The notes below the pieces were generated by a model. It was not told where the DNA came from. It ran no database searches and was given only the letters and a program-made list of their open reading frames with translations. A program made the translations under genes and the position numbers. A DNA stretch of 28,851 nt from a virus: the IMG/VR virus record IMGVR_UViG_3300044617_000517, positions 1-28,851 of that record; one strand, written 5' to 3'. This document shows positions 1-5,722 of this stretch, piece after piece. Position 1 is the stretch's first letter. Every line of letters starts with the position of its first letter.

Positions 1-240
1 CTGGTGTTGGCTCAGGTGTAGGTTCTGGTGTTGGCTCTGGTTCTGGTGTTGGATCAGGAGTTGGCTCTGGTTCAGGAGTGGGTTCTGGTTCTGGTGTTGG
101 ATCAGGTGTAGGTTCTGGTTCAGGAGTGGGTTCTGGTTCTGGTGTTGGCTCTGGTTCTGGTTCAGGAGTGGGTTCTGGTTCTGGTGTTGGCTCTGGTTCT
201 GGTTCTGGAGTAGGTTCTGGTTCTGGAGTTGGAGTTGGTG
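1..240 (-). repeat. Low-complexity PEPT/PEPEP-coding repeat tract
   Basis: Imperfect tandem units built from GGTTCTGG- and TGTTGG-like hexamers (plus strand) run from the window start to about 240. Read on the minus strand they encode alternating Pro with Glu, Thr and occasionally Asp. The tract forms an acidic, extended linker in the partial secreted protein and continues past the edge, so its full length is unknown. Such tracts are prone to slippage and length change. Confidence 0.85.
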
Positions 241-1141
241 CTACTTCATCAACAGATGGTGCATCTGGATTGTTTGGAGCAACAGGTGTAAATGCTTGAC
301 CGTTCTGTGTTGTAGTTCCAGGCTGACTATCAACTAAGAGAACTGGTGATAATGCAGTGTCTCCGAGGTTGAATACTGCAAATCCTAAGAGATAATCACC
401 ATCAGCACCTACTTGATATGTTGAATACTGCCATCCAGTAGAACCATAAGTTCCAGTTGAATAATCACCAGTTCCTGGATTGGTAAATCCAAGCAGTGCA
501 TAGTTTTGAAGTTGATTATTAACTGTTACTGTTGGAGATGAACCTGTTCCCTGATAGACAAGTGATGTAATAGAACCATCATTGAAAGGAACATAATCAG
601 TTCCAATGTAGTTCCAAGACATTGTATAAACTGTTCCAGTCTGTAAAGTCACAGACTTTGTAATCCAAGCAGCATCAGTTGGATTTGGATTTCCTAAACC
701 AGATTGTTGCTGTTGTTGAGTGAGAAGGTCTTTAATTGCTTGATTTTCTGCTGCAGTTAATCCAAGTGCTTCTGTTGCTTGGTTAAATGTTGCTTGACCA
801 TTTGGTTGTAGTGCAGCACCAGCATCCCCATAAGGAGCAAACTCCCAAGTTGTTGGTGTTACTGCGGGTGCATGATATGGATTAGGAGAACCATCTTGTA
901 GAGTTGGACTTCCTACTGATCCGTGAGAAGGTGCATTAAAGATTACTGGATTATCGACAACACTAACACCTGTTCCCTGTCCTGTGATTGTGCTGTCTAA
1001 TGTTCCCGTTTGAGTTCCAGTATTCCATCCTGAGGTATTTCCAGACTCAAAATCTGTGCCAGAAATTGTATCTGCGAATGCCGTTGGTGCTCCCATTAAA
1101 AGAGCAGACGCTACAGCAAGCGCCCTTTTAGCGTAAGACAT
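1..1141 (-). CDS. Secreted Pro/Glu-repeat protein with beta-sandwich-like domain (3' end beyond window)
   Basis: This frame stays open from an ATG at 1141 to the window edge (380 codons), so the C-terminus is missing. Residues 1-23 look like a Sec signal peptide: basic start MSYAKR, hydrophobic core, and an AFA site before DT. Residues 24-290 are Gly/Ser/Thr/Asn-rich, begin with a DFESGN..GW motif, and include a [10 protein letters not shown] stretch resembling calcium-binding loops of carbohydrate-binding or choice-of-anchor beta-sandwich domains. From about residue 300 the protein becomes a Pro-Glu-Pro-Thr repeat. The start is supported by an AGAGGAC ribosome-binding site a few bases upstream. 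A late-type box lies 140 bases upstream. Role unknown; a secreted or virion surface adhesin is an inference. Confidence 0.75.
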   Translation of the reverse strand, partial: MSYAKRALAVASALLMGAPTAFADTISGTDFESGNTSGWNTGTQTGTLDSTITGQGTGVSVVDNPVIFNAPSHGSVGSPTLQDGSPNPYHAPAVTPTTWEFAPYGDAGAALQPNGQATFNQATEALGLTAAENQAIKDLLTQQQQQSGLGNPNPTDAAWITKSVTLQTGTVYTMSWNYIGTDYVPFNDGSITSLVYQGTGSSPTVTVNNQLQNYALLGFTNPGTGDYSTGTYGSTGWQYSTYQVGADGDYLLGFAVFNLGDTALSPVLLVDSQPGTTTQNGQAFTPVAPNNPDAPSVDEVAPTPTPEPEPTPEPEPEPTPEPEPTPEPEPEPTPEPEPTPEPEPTPDPTPEPEPTPEPEPTPDPTPEPEPTPEPTPEPTP

Positions 1142-1281
1142 AAAAAGTCCTCTATGACTCAGTGTGTACTAAACGAAACAAACCGAAGTGTGTTTAAAAG
1201 TAAAGTATTCACCAAGTCTCAGAGGACTCGGAGTATGTAGATTCAGACCAGTTAAGATCAAGAATCAGTTATGATTGTAAC

Positions 1282-1289
1282 TATTTATC
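1282..1289 (-). promoter_or_regulatory. Candidate late promoter GATAAATA
   Basis: The minus strand reads GATAAATA, one base from the T4 late promoter box TATAAATA, and overlaps the stop codon of the lysozyme gene. It points at the secreted-protein gene, leaving a leader of roughly 130 bases. Inferred from the match alone. Confidence 0.4.
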
Positions 1290-1956
1290 CTTTTTTCCAG
1301 GCTTCACCTTCTGCCTTTCTTCTACGAGCAAGACCTGCTTCTACATTAGATCCAGGATTGCGGTAGAGATAAAGAGCATCAGGAACTAAGTCCCACTCCT
1401 TATTCTTCAGGCGTTTAGTAATAGTATTAAAGTTATCGCCGCCGTAGAAACCAGCGCCGAGATTATAAGCAAAGCTGAGCAGAGCGCCTCTTTTTCCATC
1501 TGACATTTCATTCCAATGTGGGACTTTGCGAAGTGCAGGAAGAAATTCATTCTTGCACTGCTCGATGAGAAGTGCATCTGCTTCTGCTTGGGTGAGAGTA
1601 TCACCTAGTTTAAAATGAGAACCATCCTTCTTACGGGTAGAACCCCAACCGATTGTGATTGGAAGTCCTCCAGTAAGAGGATCTGGATATGCATTTAAAT
1701 GGCATCCTTCAAACTCTTTGATTAATTTAAGTCCCATCATAGGAACATCATCACCACCTGTTACAGGAGCTGCAGCAGCGGGTGCGGATGCTGGTGCAGC
1801 ACTAGTCTTTTTTCCTCTATAGATCTCCGCCCAATCAATATTATCTTCTAGATATTTGACTGGGAGGTTATCTTCTAACCATTGAATTGCTTTAACGTGA
1901 TTGGGGTTCTTCTCGTCATAGAACTTGAAGAAGTTGTGTAAATCGATACGTGCCAT
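1285..1956 (-). CDS. GH24-type endolysin/lysozyme with N-terminal shared module
   Basis: A 223-aa protein in three parts. Residues 1-48 are an HNFFKFYD...QWLEDNLP module shared with the next gene upstream. Residues 50-70 are an Ala/Pro-rich linker. Residues 73-223 are a T4/P21-type lysozyme domain with catalytic candidates E83 (KEFEG), D92 (YPDP) and T101 (TIGWG). It should cleave peptidoglycan between MurNAc and GlcNAc. I chose the ATG at 1956 because it follows a good TAGGAG site and makes the N-terminus match the paralogue; an upstream extension to 2013 would overlap that gene. It lies 14 bases after the C39-like gene and shares its late promoter. Whether it acts in lysis or is carried in the virion is not decided by sequence. 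Confidence 0.88.
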   Translation of the reverse strand: MARIDLHNFFKFYDEKNPNHVKAIQWLEDNLPVKYLEDNIDWAEIYRGKKTSAAPASAPAAAAPVTGGDDVPMMGLKLIKEFEGCHLNAYPDPLTGGLPITIGWGSTRKKDGSHFKLGDTLTQAEADALLIEQCKNEFLPALRKVPHWNEMSDGKRGALLSFAYNLGAGFYGGDNFNTITKRLKNKEWDLVPDALYLYRNPGSNVEAGLARRRKAEGEAWKKG

Positions 1957-1970
1957 TGTTTGTTCTCCTA

Positions 1971-2642
1971 TCAGTCGAAAATTCTTCCCCAACCATCGTT
2001 GCCACCTGGGCACCAGCGATGCTTGAGAACTGCTTTAGTGTAAATGGTCTTCTTACCATTCGTTACTGGACCAGTATAGTTATCGTTGAGAGAACCATAT
2101 GGATCATTAACATAATATCCTTTGCCATCTGGGGTCTTACCAATTACAACACACATGTGCCCACCAGTAGGTGCAGAAAGAGAACCCCTATGGAGTATGC
2201 CAATAACAACGGGCTTCCCAGCGTCCAGACTTTTATCGATATCAGCAAAAGATAGATTGTAACTAAAGTGTGACTTAATACCATAACCTGCCAGAACTTT
2301 CGTCTGTACGGCATGGTCAGTAGTATCGCCAATCGCAAATACTTTCTTGACATACTCATCGTCGCCTTTAATGCTACCTGGCTTGAGGAAAGCAAGGCAC
2401 ATAGCGCACGATGAACTATTACAAGTTCTATGTGCATCTCTGTAGTTATCTACCTGATTGAAATAAGGAACTGCAAGAACTGCTGGAGTTGGTGGTTTAG
2501 TTCTAAAAATTCCAATCCAATCGGTTTCAGAATCGTCAAGAAACTGAGCAGGAAGGTTATCCTCTAACCATTGAACTGCTGCAACATGGTTTGCATTACT
2601 ATCATCATAAAACTTAAAAAAGTTATGAAGATCTAATGTCAT
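1971..2642 (-). CDS. C39-like cysteine peptidase with N-terminal shared module
   Basis: A 223-aa protein. Residues 1-48 (LDLHNFFKFYDDSNANHV...) closely match the N-terminus of the downstream lysozyme. Residues 57-223 look like a papain-fold peptidase of the C39 family: Q63 in the FNQVDN motif, C74 in CNSSSCAM, H162 in GGHMCVVIG and D180 in YVNDPYG form a plausible oxyanion and triad set. Such domains cleave peptides and often occur in peptidoglycan peptidases or toxin exporters; here it lies next to a lysozyme, so peptide cross-links are a likely target (inference). A perfect TATAAATA late box lies 26 bases upstream of the ATG. Confidence 0.75.
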   Translation of the reverse strand: MTLDLHNFFKFYDDSNANHVAAVQWLEDNLPAQFLDDSETDWIGIFRTKPPTPAVLAVPYFNQVDNYRDAHRTCNSSSCAMCLAFLKPGSIKGDDEYVKKVFAIGDTTDHAVQTKVLAGYGIKSHFSYNLSFADIDKSLDAGKPVVIGILHRGSLSAPTGGHMCVVIGKTPDGKGYYVNDPYGSLNDNYTGPVTNGKKTIYTKAVLKHRWCPGGNDGWGRIFD

Positions 2643-2667
2643 GGATTATCTCTATAAACACTGAAGA

Positions 2668-2675
2668 TATTTATA
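2668..2675 (-). promoter_or_regulatory. Late promoter TATAAATA
   Basis: A perfect T4-type late box on the minus strand, followed by TCTTCAG and the ATG of the C39-like gene 26 bases on. It starts exactly where the preceding terminator T-tract ends, so early and late transcripts are separated at this point. Confidence 0.75.
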
Positions 2676-2700
2676 AAAAAAGCGCCTCTTTGGGCGCTTT
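2673..2700 (-). terminator. Intrinsic terminator after peroxiredoxin
   Basis: The minus strand reads AAAGCGCC, a 6-base loop, GGCGCTTT, then further T residues. The stem is 8 bp without mismatch. It lies just downstream of the peroxiredoxin stop codon. Confidence 0.88.
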
Positions 2701-2708
2701 GATTATCT

Positions 2709-3236
2709 TTAAGCAGAAATAGTTTCTCGAACTGTAGATTTTACATATTCAAGAACACCTTCTGGAGTAGTCGCTTCGTAAGGGTCGGTGTCCGCATTGT
2801 CTCGCATCCCATCCTCAACGAATAGTTTTTCGATGACTCCGTTATCCACGACCGCAGCATAACGCCAAGAGCGATCCCCGAAACCAAGGTTGGACTTATT
2901 GACAAGCATTCCCATAGAACGTGTGAAGTAAGCATTACCATCTGGAATGAGTTTGACTTTCTCAATGTTCTGGTCCTGTGCCCAGGCATTCATGACAAAC
3001 CCATCATTAACAGAAATACAATAAATTTCATCAATTCCAAGTGATTTAAATTCATCACACTTTTCTTCAAATCCAGGAAGTTGATAAGCACTACATGTAG
3101 GAGTGAATGCGCCAGGAAGAGAAAAAATTACAACTCGCTTATTATCAAACAGTTCGGAAGAAGAACGAGTTACAAATTCTCCATTTTCACGAAATACAAA
3201 ACCTACTTGAGGGATAATATATTTTTCCTTACGCAT
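2709..3236 (-). CDS. Peroxiredoxin (Prx5-like)
   Basis: A 175-aa thioredoxin-fold peroxidase that would reduce H2O2 and organic peroxides. The motif LPGAFTPTCS (residues 40-49) holds the peroxidatic C48 with the conserved Pro and Thr of the PxxxTxxC signature. The later region (AWAQDQ, IPDGNAYFTRSMGM, SWRYAAVVDNGVI) fits the Prx5/AhpC-TSA fold. I chose the ATG at 3236 because GGAGG lies 5 bases upstream; an ATG at 3248 (adding MEVK) is also possible. It is the last gene of the hli-petF cassette and ends at a terminator. The electron donor could be thioredoxin or glutaredoxin; a link to the neighbouring ferredoxin is conjecture. Confidence 0.88.
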   Translation of the reverse strand: MRKEKYIIPQVGFVFRENGEFVTRSSSELFDNKRVVIFSLPGAFTPTCSAYQLPGFEEKCDEFKSLGIDEIYCISVNDGFVMNAWAQDQNIEKVKLIPDGNAYFTRSMGMLVNKSNLGFGDRSWRYAAVVDNGVIEKLFVEDGMRDNADTDPYEATTPEGVLEYVKSTVRETISA

Positions 3237-3288
3237 TTTAACCTCCATAGATTGCCCTTTTCCTAAAATATTAAAAATATTGATCATA

Positions 3289-3408
3289 TCAGAATACGCC
3301 AGGGATAATCTGACCAGTAGCAAGATAAGAACCAACAGCAGCAACGAAACCAATCATTGCAAACCAACCATTAATACGTTCTGCCTTTTCAGTAAAAATT
3401 TTGTTCAT
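3289..3408 (-). CDS. hli: High-light-inducible protein, 39 aa
   Basis: A 39-aa protein that is little more than the Hlip core: EKAERINGWFAMIGF followed by a single membrane helix and the ending PGVF. The ExxNGWxAMIG chlorophyll-binding motif is clear. Hlips sit in the thylakoid membrane and protect photosystem assembly intermediates by dissipating excess energy; they are common in cyanophages. An AGGAGA site precedes the ATG. It lies between the 61-aa membrane protein and the peroxiredoxin, and is the second Hlip gene in this cassette. Confidence 0.93.
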   Translation of the reverse strand: MNKIFTEKAERINGWFAMIGFVAAVGSYLATGQIIPGVF

Positions 3409-3422
3409 TTGTTTTCTCCTAA

Positions 3423-3608
3423 TTAATTTACTTTAGAGTAGATAGAAGTTTCACCATAATCACGGTGAATTTTGTAACCAACAACTGCGCCCTTAGTATT
3501 CATAAGTGCAGGCATAAAGACAATTGTAAAAAATACTGCAGGTGCTCCAATAATGAGAGCAGCAACGATTACATAGTAAGTCAGCAGTTCAACTAGAGAG
3601 TGTTCCAT
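3423..3608 (-). CDS. Small single-span membrane protein (61 aa), function unknown
   Basis: A 61-aa protein starting MEHSLVELLTYYV, with one long hydrophobic segment (about residues 8-34) followed by a polar tail containing NTKGAVVGYKIHRDYGE. Its start lies 20 bases inside the 3' end of the 93-aa gene and has no obvious ribosome-binding site, which suggests translational coupling; the longer upstream extension of the frame lies within that gene and looks spurious. Position between ferredoxin and Hlip genes suggests a thylakoid or photosynthesis-related role, but I do not recognise the family. Confidence 0.7.
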   Translation of the reverse strand: MEHSLVELLTYYVIVAALIIGAPAVFFTIVFMPALMNTKGAVVGYKIHRDYGETSIYSKVN

Positions 3609-3870
3609 TGTAAGGGTGTTGTTGTTTGAGTTCAGGATTTGGTTGTGAAGGAACAACTGGGTTCCTTGATTTGTTTTTGATAACGATGAAAGCATCGTTT
3701 TGGTAGGATACTGATCCAAATGGTTTTGCCCATTTTGGATTTGCATTTGGGCTAGTGGCAGTTCCTGTTACTGCCACTCCACCAATTTCAACAGAGATTT
3801 CATCCTCACCAGTCCATTTTAATTCTTGAAGAGCAATAGAAAGTTTTCCCAACCAATCAGCACTTCTCAT
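3589..3870 (-). CDS. Hypothetical protein, 93 aa
   Basis: A 93-aa soluble protein I do not recognise. It begins MRSADWLGKLSIALQELKW and has a short strand-rich stretch (EISVEIGGVAVTGTA). A SVSYQNDAFIVIK segment follows, and the C-terminus is polar and Pro/Gln/Asn-rich. The start is chosen from an AGAGGAG site 7 bases before the ATG; it lies 29 bases after the ferredoxin stop. The gene sits inside the photosynthesis and redox operon, so a partner role to ferredoxin or to the small membrane proteins is possible, but nothing in the sequence proves it. Confidence 0.7.
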   Translation of the reverse strand: MRSADWLGKLSIALQELKWTGEDEISVEIGGVAVTGTATSPNANPKWAKPFGSVSYQNDAFIVIKNKSRNPVVPSQPNPELKQQHPYNGTLSS

Positions 3871-3899
3871 AACACGCTCCTCTGGTTCAAGGTTACCAA

Positions 3900-4193
3900 T
3901 CACAGGTTTTCTTCCTGTTCGGTCAGAATCACACAGTCGCTGGTAGGATAAGCAACGCAGGTAAGCACCCATCCATCAGCAAGTTGATCATCATCAAGAA
4001 ATGATTGTTCTTCATTATCTACGGTGCCAGAGATTAGTTTTCCTGCACAAGCGGAACAAGCACCAGCACGGCAACTAGAGGGAAGATCTACACCCGCTTC
4101 TTCAGCAGCTTCAAGAATGTATTGATCTTCAGGACATTTGATAGTAGTTTCGGATCCATCGGGAGAACGAAGAGTGACATTAAAAGTGGCCAT
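3900..4193 (-). CDS. petF: Plant-type [2Fe-2S] ferredoxin
   Basis: A 97-aa ferredoxin with the full cluster ligand set: C41, C46 and C49 in [11 protein letters not shown], and C79 in VLTCVAYP. Length and the acidic C-terminus (TEQEENL) match photosynthetic ferredoxins that accept electrons from photosystem I and pass them to FNR, bilin reductases and other enzymes. The ATG at 4193 overlaps the stop of the 28-aa peptide gene (TAATG), so translation is probably coupled. Cyanophages are known to carry petF; this copy lies between Hlip genes, supporting redirection of host photosynthetic electrons during infection. Confidence 0.94.
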   Translation of the reverse strand: MATFNVTLRSPDGSETTIKCPEDQYILEAAEEAGVDLPSSCRAGACSACAGKLISGTVDNEEQSFLDDDQLADGWVLTCVAYPTSDCVILTEQEENL

Positions 4194-4279
4194 TAATAAG
4201 TCTCGCAAATTTTTTCAACAGATGCTGCCAACAAAACGAAGAAGGCAACTGAGGTCATTGTAAAGATTATTGAAGTCAT
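4193..4279 (-). CDS. 28-aa single-span membrane peptide upstream of petF
   Basis: This short frame encodes [20 protein letters not shown] followed by VEKICETY: one hydrophobic helix and a short charged tail with a single Cys. It starts 13 bases after the Hlip stop and ends by sharing a base with the ferredoxin start (TAATG). The tight fit between two real genes and the clean membrane-helix composition argue that it is translated. It resembles in size the small subunits of photosystems and of cytochrome b6f, but I cannot assign it to any. No strong ribosome-binding site is visible. Confidence 0.65.
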   Translation of the reverse strand: MTSIIFTMTSVAFFVLLAASVEKICETY

Positions 4280-4292
4280 TGTCAATCAATTG

Positions 4293-4502
4293 TCAGAAGA
4301 TTCCGAAGAAGAAGTTGCCAGTGCTAAGATAAGAAATGATCCCAGCAACAAAACCGACCATTGCCCAGCGTCCATTCATTTTCTCCGCTTTTTCTGCATA
4401 GGGTTCAATACCATAACGCTCAAGATCTTCCTTAGTCATATACATCGAAGGTTCTTTGGCAAACATATTCATCTGCCCAAACTCATTTTTCGTTACCGTC
4501 AT
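4293..4502 (-). CDS. hli: High-light-inducible protein, 69 aa
   Basis: A 69-aa Hlip with an N-terminal polar extension (MTVTKNEFGQ...MTKEDLERYGIEP) before the core AEKMNGRWAMVGFVAGIISY, which carries the ExxNGRxAMxG chlorophyll-binding motif and a single membrane helix ending FFFGIF. It is the first gene after a sigma-70 type promoter and leads the cassette containing petF and the second Hlip. Photoprotection of photosystem II during infection is the established role for the family. Confidence 0.93.
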   Translation of the reverse strand: MTVTKNEFGQMNMFAKEPSMYMTKEDLERYGIEPYAEKAEKMNGRWAMVGFVAGIISYLSTGNFFFGIF

Positions 4503-4527
4503 TATCTTTATTAAGATTTACAACAGA

Positions 4528-4556
4528 ATTATATAGGAAATCTAAAGAAAAAACAA
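4528..4556 (-). promoter_or_regulatory. Sigma-70 promoter for the hli-petF cassette
   Basis: The minus strand has TTGTTT (4551-4556), a 17-base spacer and a perfect TATAAT (4528-4533), 25 bases before the Hlip start. The -35 overlaps the T-tract side of the pstS terminator. Confidence 0.65.
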
Positions 4557-4577
4557 GGGGGGAAACCCACCCTTGTT
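4546..4577 (-). terminator. Intrinsic terminator after pstS
   Basis: Minus strand: AACAAGGG, bulged T, GGG, loop TTT, CCC, CCCTTGTT, then TTTT. An 11-bp stem with one bulge and a T-run, 37 bases after the pstS stop codon. Confidence 0.82.
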
Positions 4578-4613
4578 AGAGAATGCTGACTTTAATGAGT
4601 ATAAATGCTTACA

Positions 4614-5576
4614 TTATTGACCGATACGACCAACCGCAAGACGTGCTTTATTGAGAATACTTCCCGAAAGGGGAACATATCCAAGATCATCAGCAATCGA
4701 TTGTGCCTTAGTGCTTAGAGCATAGTTGATAGCAGCGCGGATATCATCTGCCTTTGCGCCATTACCTTTCTTATATGCAAGGATCCAAGTCAGAGTAGAA
4801 ATTGGATATGCATTTACACCAGAAGGATTGGGGTTCTCTCCAGCAAGATTAGCATCTAGAGTAATACCATTCAGAGCAGCGGAACCAGTTGCAGCAGAAG
4901 GTCCGACGAACTTACCTGCCTTATTTTGAAGAACTGCTGCTTGGAGTTTGTTAGCACGAACAAATCCAGTATTCACATAACCAATCGCACCAGTAGTGTT
5001 CTTGATGGTTCCAGCAACACCTTCGTTACCTTTTGAACCAACACCAGTAGGCCACTTAACTGCCTTACCAACGCCAGGTTTCCAACCACCAAAAGCATCC
5101 AGAGAATTAGTAAAAGCATAGGTGGTTCCAGAACCATCAGAACGATATACTACATTAATAGGACCAGCGGAACAACCAAGTGCTTTCCAATCCTTAATGC
5201 GTCCAGAGAAGACATCAACAGTCTGCTTCTGGGTCAGTTTCAGTTTGCATCCAGGCTTATTATAAGCAACAGCAATCGTTCCACCAACCATTGGAATTTG
5301 AACGACGCCACGCTTCACCTTTGCTGCTTCTGCTGGTTTGATTGGTTCATCGCTTGCTCCGAAGTCAACTGTACCCGCAATAAATTGACGAACACCAGCG
5401 CCAGAACCAACGGACTGATAATTAACCCTACTCCCAGAAGTTCGTGCATAATCTTGGAACCAGCGTTGATAAATTGGTGCAGGGAAGGTGGCACCAGCAC
5501 CATTCAGAGCAGGTCCAGCAAGAGCGGCAGCAGGAGCGGCAACCAGACCAACAGCAATAAAATTTTTGAGTTTCAT
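4614..5576 (-). CDS. pstS: Phosphate ABC transporter periplasmic binding protein
   Basis: A 320-aa PstS. A Sec signal peptide (MKLKNFIAVGLVAAPAAALA) is followed by GAGATFPAPIYQRWF, the usual start of mature PstS. SVGSGAGVRQF, DFGASDEPI, RSDGSGTTYAF and GAIGYV form the phosphate pocket segments. It captures phosphate in the periplasm for the host PstCAB transporter; no transporter subunits are nearby. PstS is a known cyanophage gene controlled by the host PhoR/PhoB system, and a Pho-box-like operator lies upstream here. It is a single-gene unit between two terminators. No clear Shine-Dalgarno is seen, as in many cyanobacterial genes. Confidence 0.95.
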   Translation of the reverse strand: MKLKNFIAVGLVAAPAAALAGPALNGAGATFPAPIYQRWFQDYARTSGSRVNYQSVGSGAGVRQFIAGTVDFGASDEPIKPAEAAKVKRGVVQIPMVGGTIAVAYNKPGCKLKLTQKQTVDVFSGRIKDWKALGCSAGPINVVYRSDGSGTTYAFTNSLDAFGGWKPGVGKAVKWPTGVGSKGNEGVAGTIKNTTGAIGYVNTGFVRANKLQAAVLQNKAGKFVGPSAATGSAALNGITLDANLAGENPNPSGVNAYPISTLTWILAYKKGNGAKADDIRAAINYALSTKAQSIADDLGYVPLSGSILNKARLAVGRIGQ

Positions 5577-5610
5577 AAAAGAGTTTAGAAGTGAATTAAC
5601 TTCGTAAGTA

Positions 5611-5661
5611 ATGATACTGGAAGGAAACCTTAAAGTCCACTAAGGTTTGGTTAAGGTTTCC
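5611..5661 (-). promoter_or_regulatory. Pho-box-like operator and promoter of pstS
   Basis: On the minus strand three 8-mers are spaced by 3 bases: CTTAACCA (5648-5655), CTTAGTGG (5637-5644) and TTAAGGTT (5626-5633). The first fits the cyanobacterial PhoB box well, the others partly. A -10-like TATCAT (5611-5616) lies 9 bases further, where PhoB-activated promoters have it. The same stretch holds a perfect 11-bp inverted repeat, GGAAACCTTAA at both ends (5623-5633 and 5651-5661). Control by host PhoB is inferred. Confidence 0.65.
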
Positions 5662-5670
5662 ATTACCTAA

Positions 5671-5699
5671 CAAAAAAACCACCCCTTTCTGGGGTGGTT
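5671..5699 (-). terminator. Intrinsic terminator after porin
   Basis: Minus strand: AACCACCCC, 5-base loop, GGGGTGGTT, then a T-run of seven. A strong 9-bp perfect stem 23 bases past the porin stop codon. Confidence 0.92.
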
Positions 5700-5722
5700 C
5701 CACTCAAGTTATGAGTGAGTTA

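Noticed and set aside
1-240. Possible CRISPR-like repeat array
   Set aside because: Units are short, contiguous, in frame and coding; there are no unique spacers.
78-299. Plus-strand frame encoding a Gly/Ser/Val repeat protein
   Set aside because: It is the antisense reading of the Pro/Glu repeat in the minus-strand secreted protein, which has a signal peptide and ribosome-binding site.
1142-1284. Terminator between lysozyme and the secreted-protein gene
   Set aside because: Only a weak AGTC/GACT stem with no T-run; not called.
1957-2013. 19-residue N-terminal extension of the lysozyme
   Set aside because: It would overlap the upstream peptidase gene; the internal ATG has a good ribosome-binding site and matches the paralogue start.
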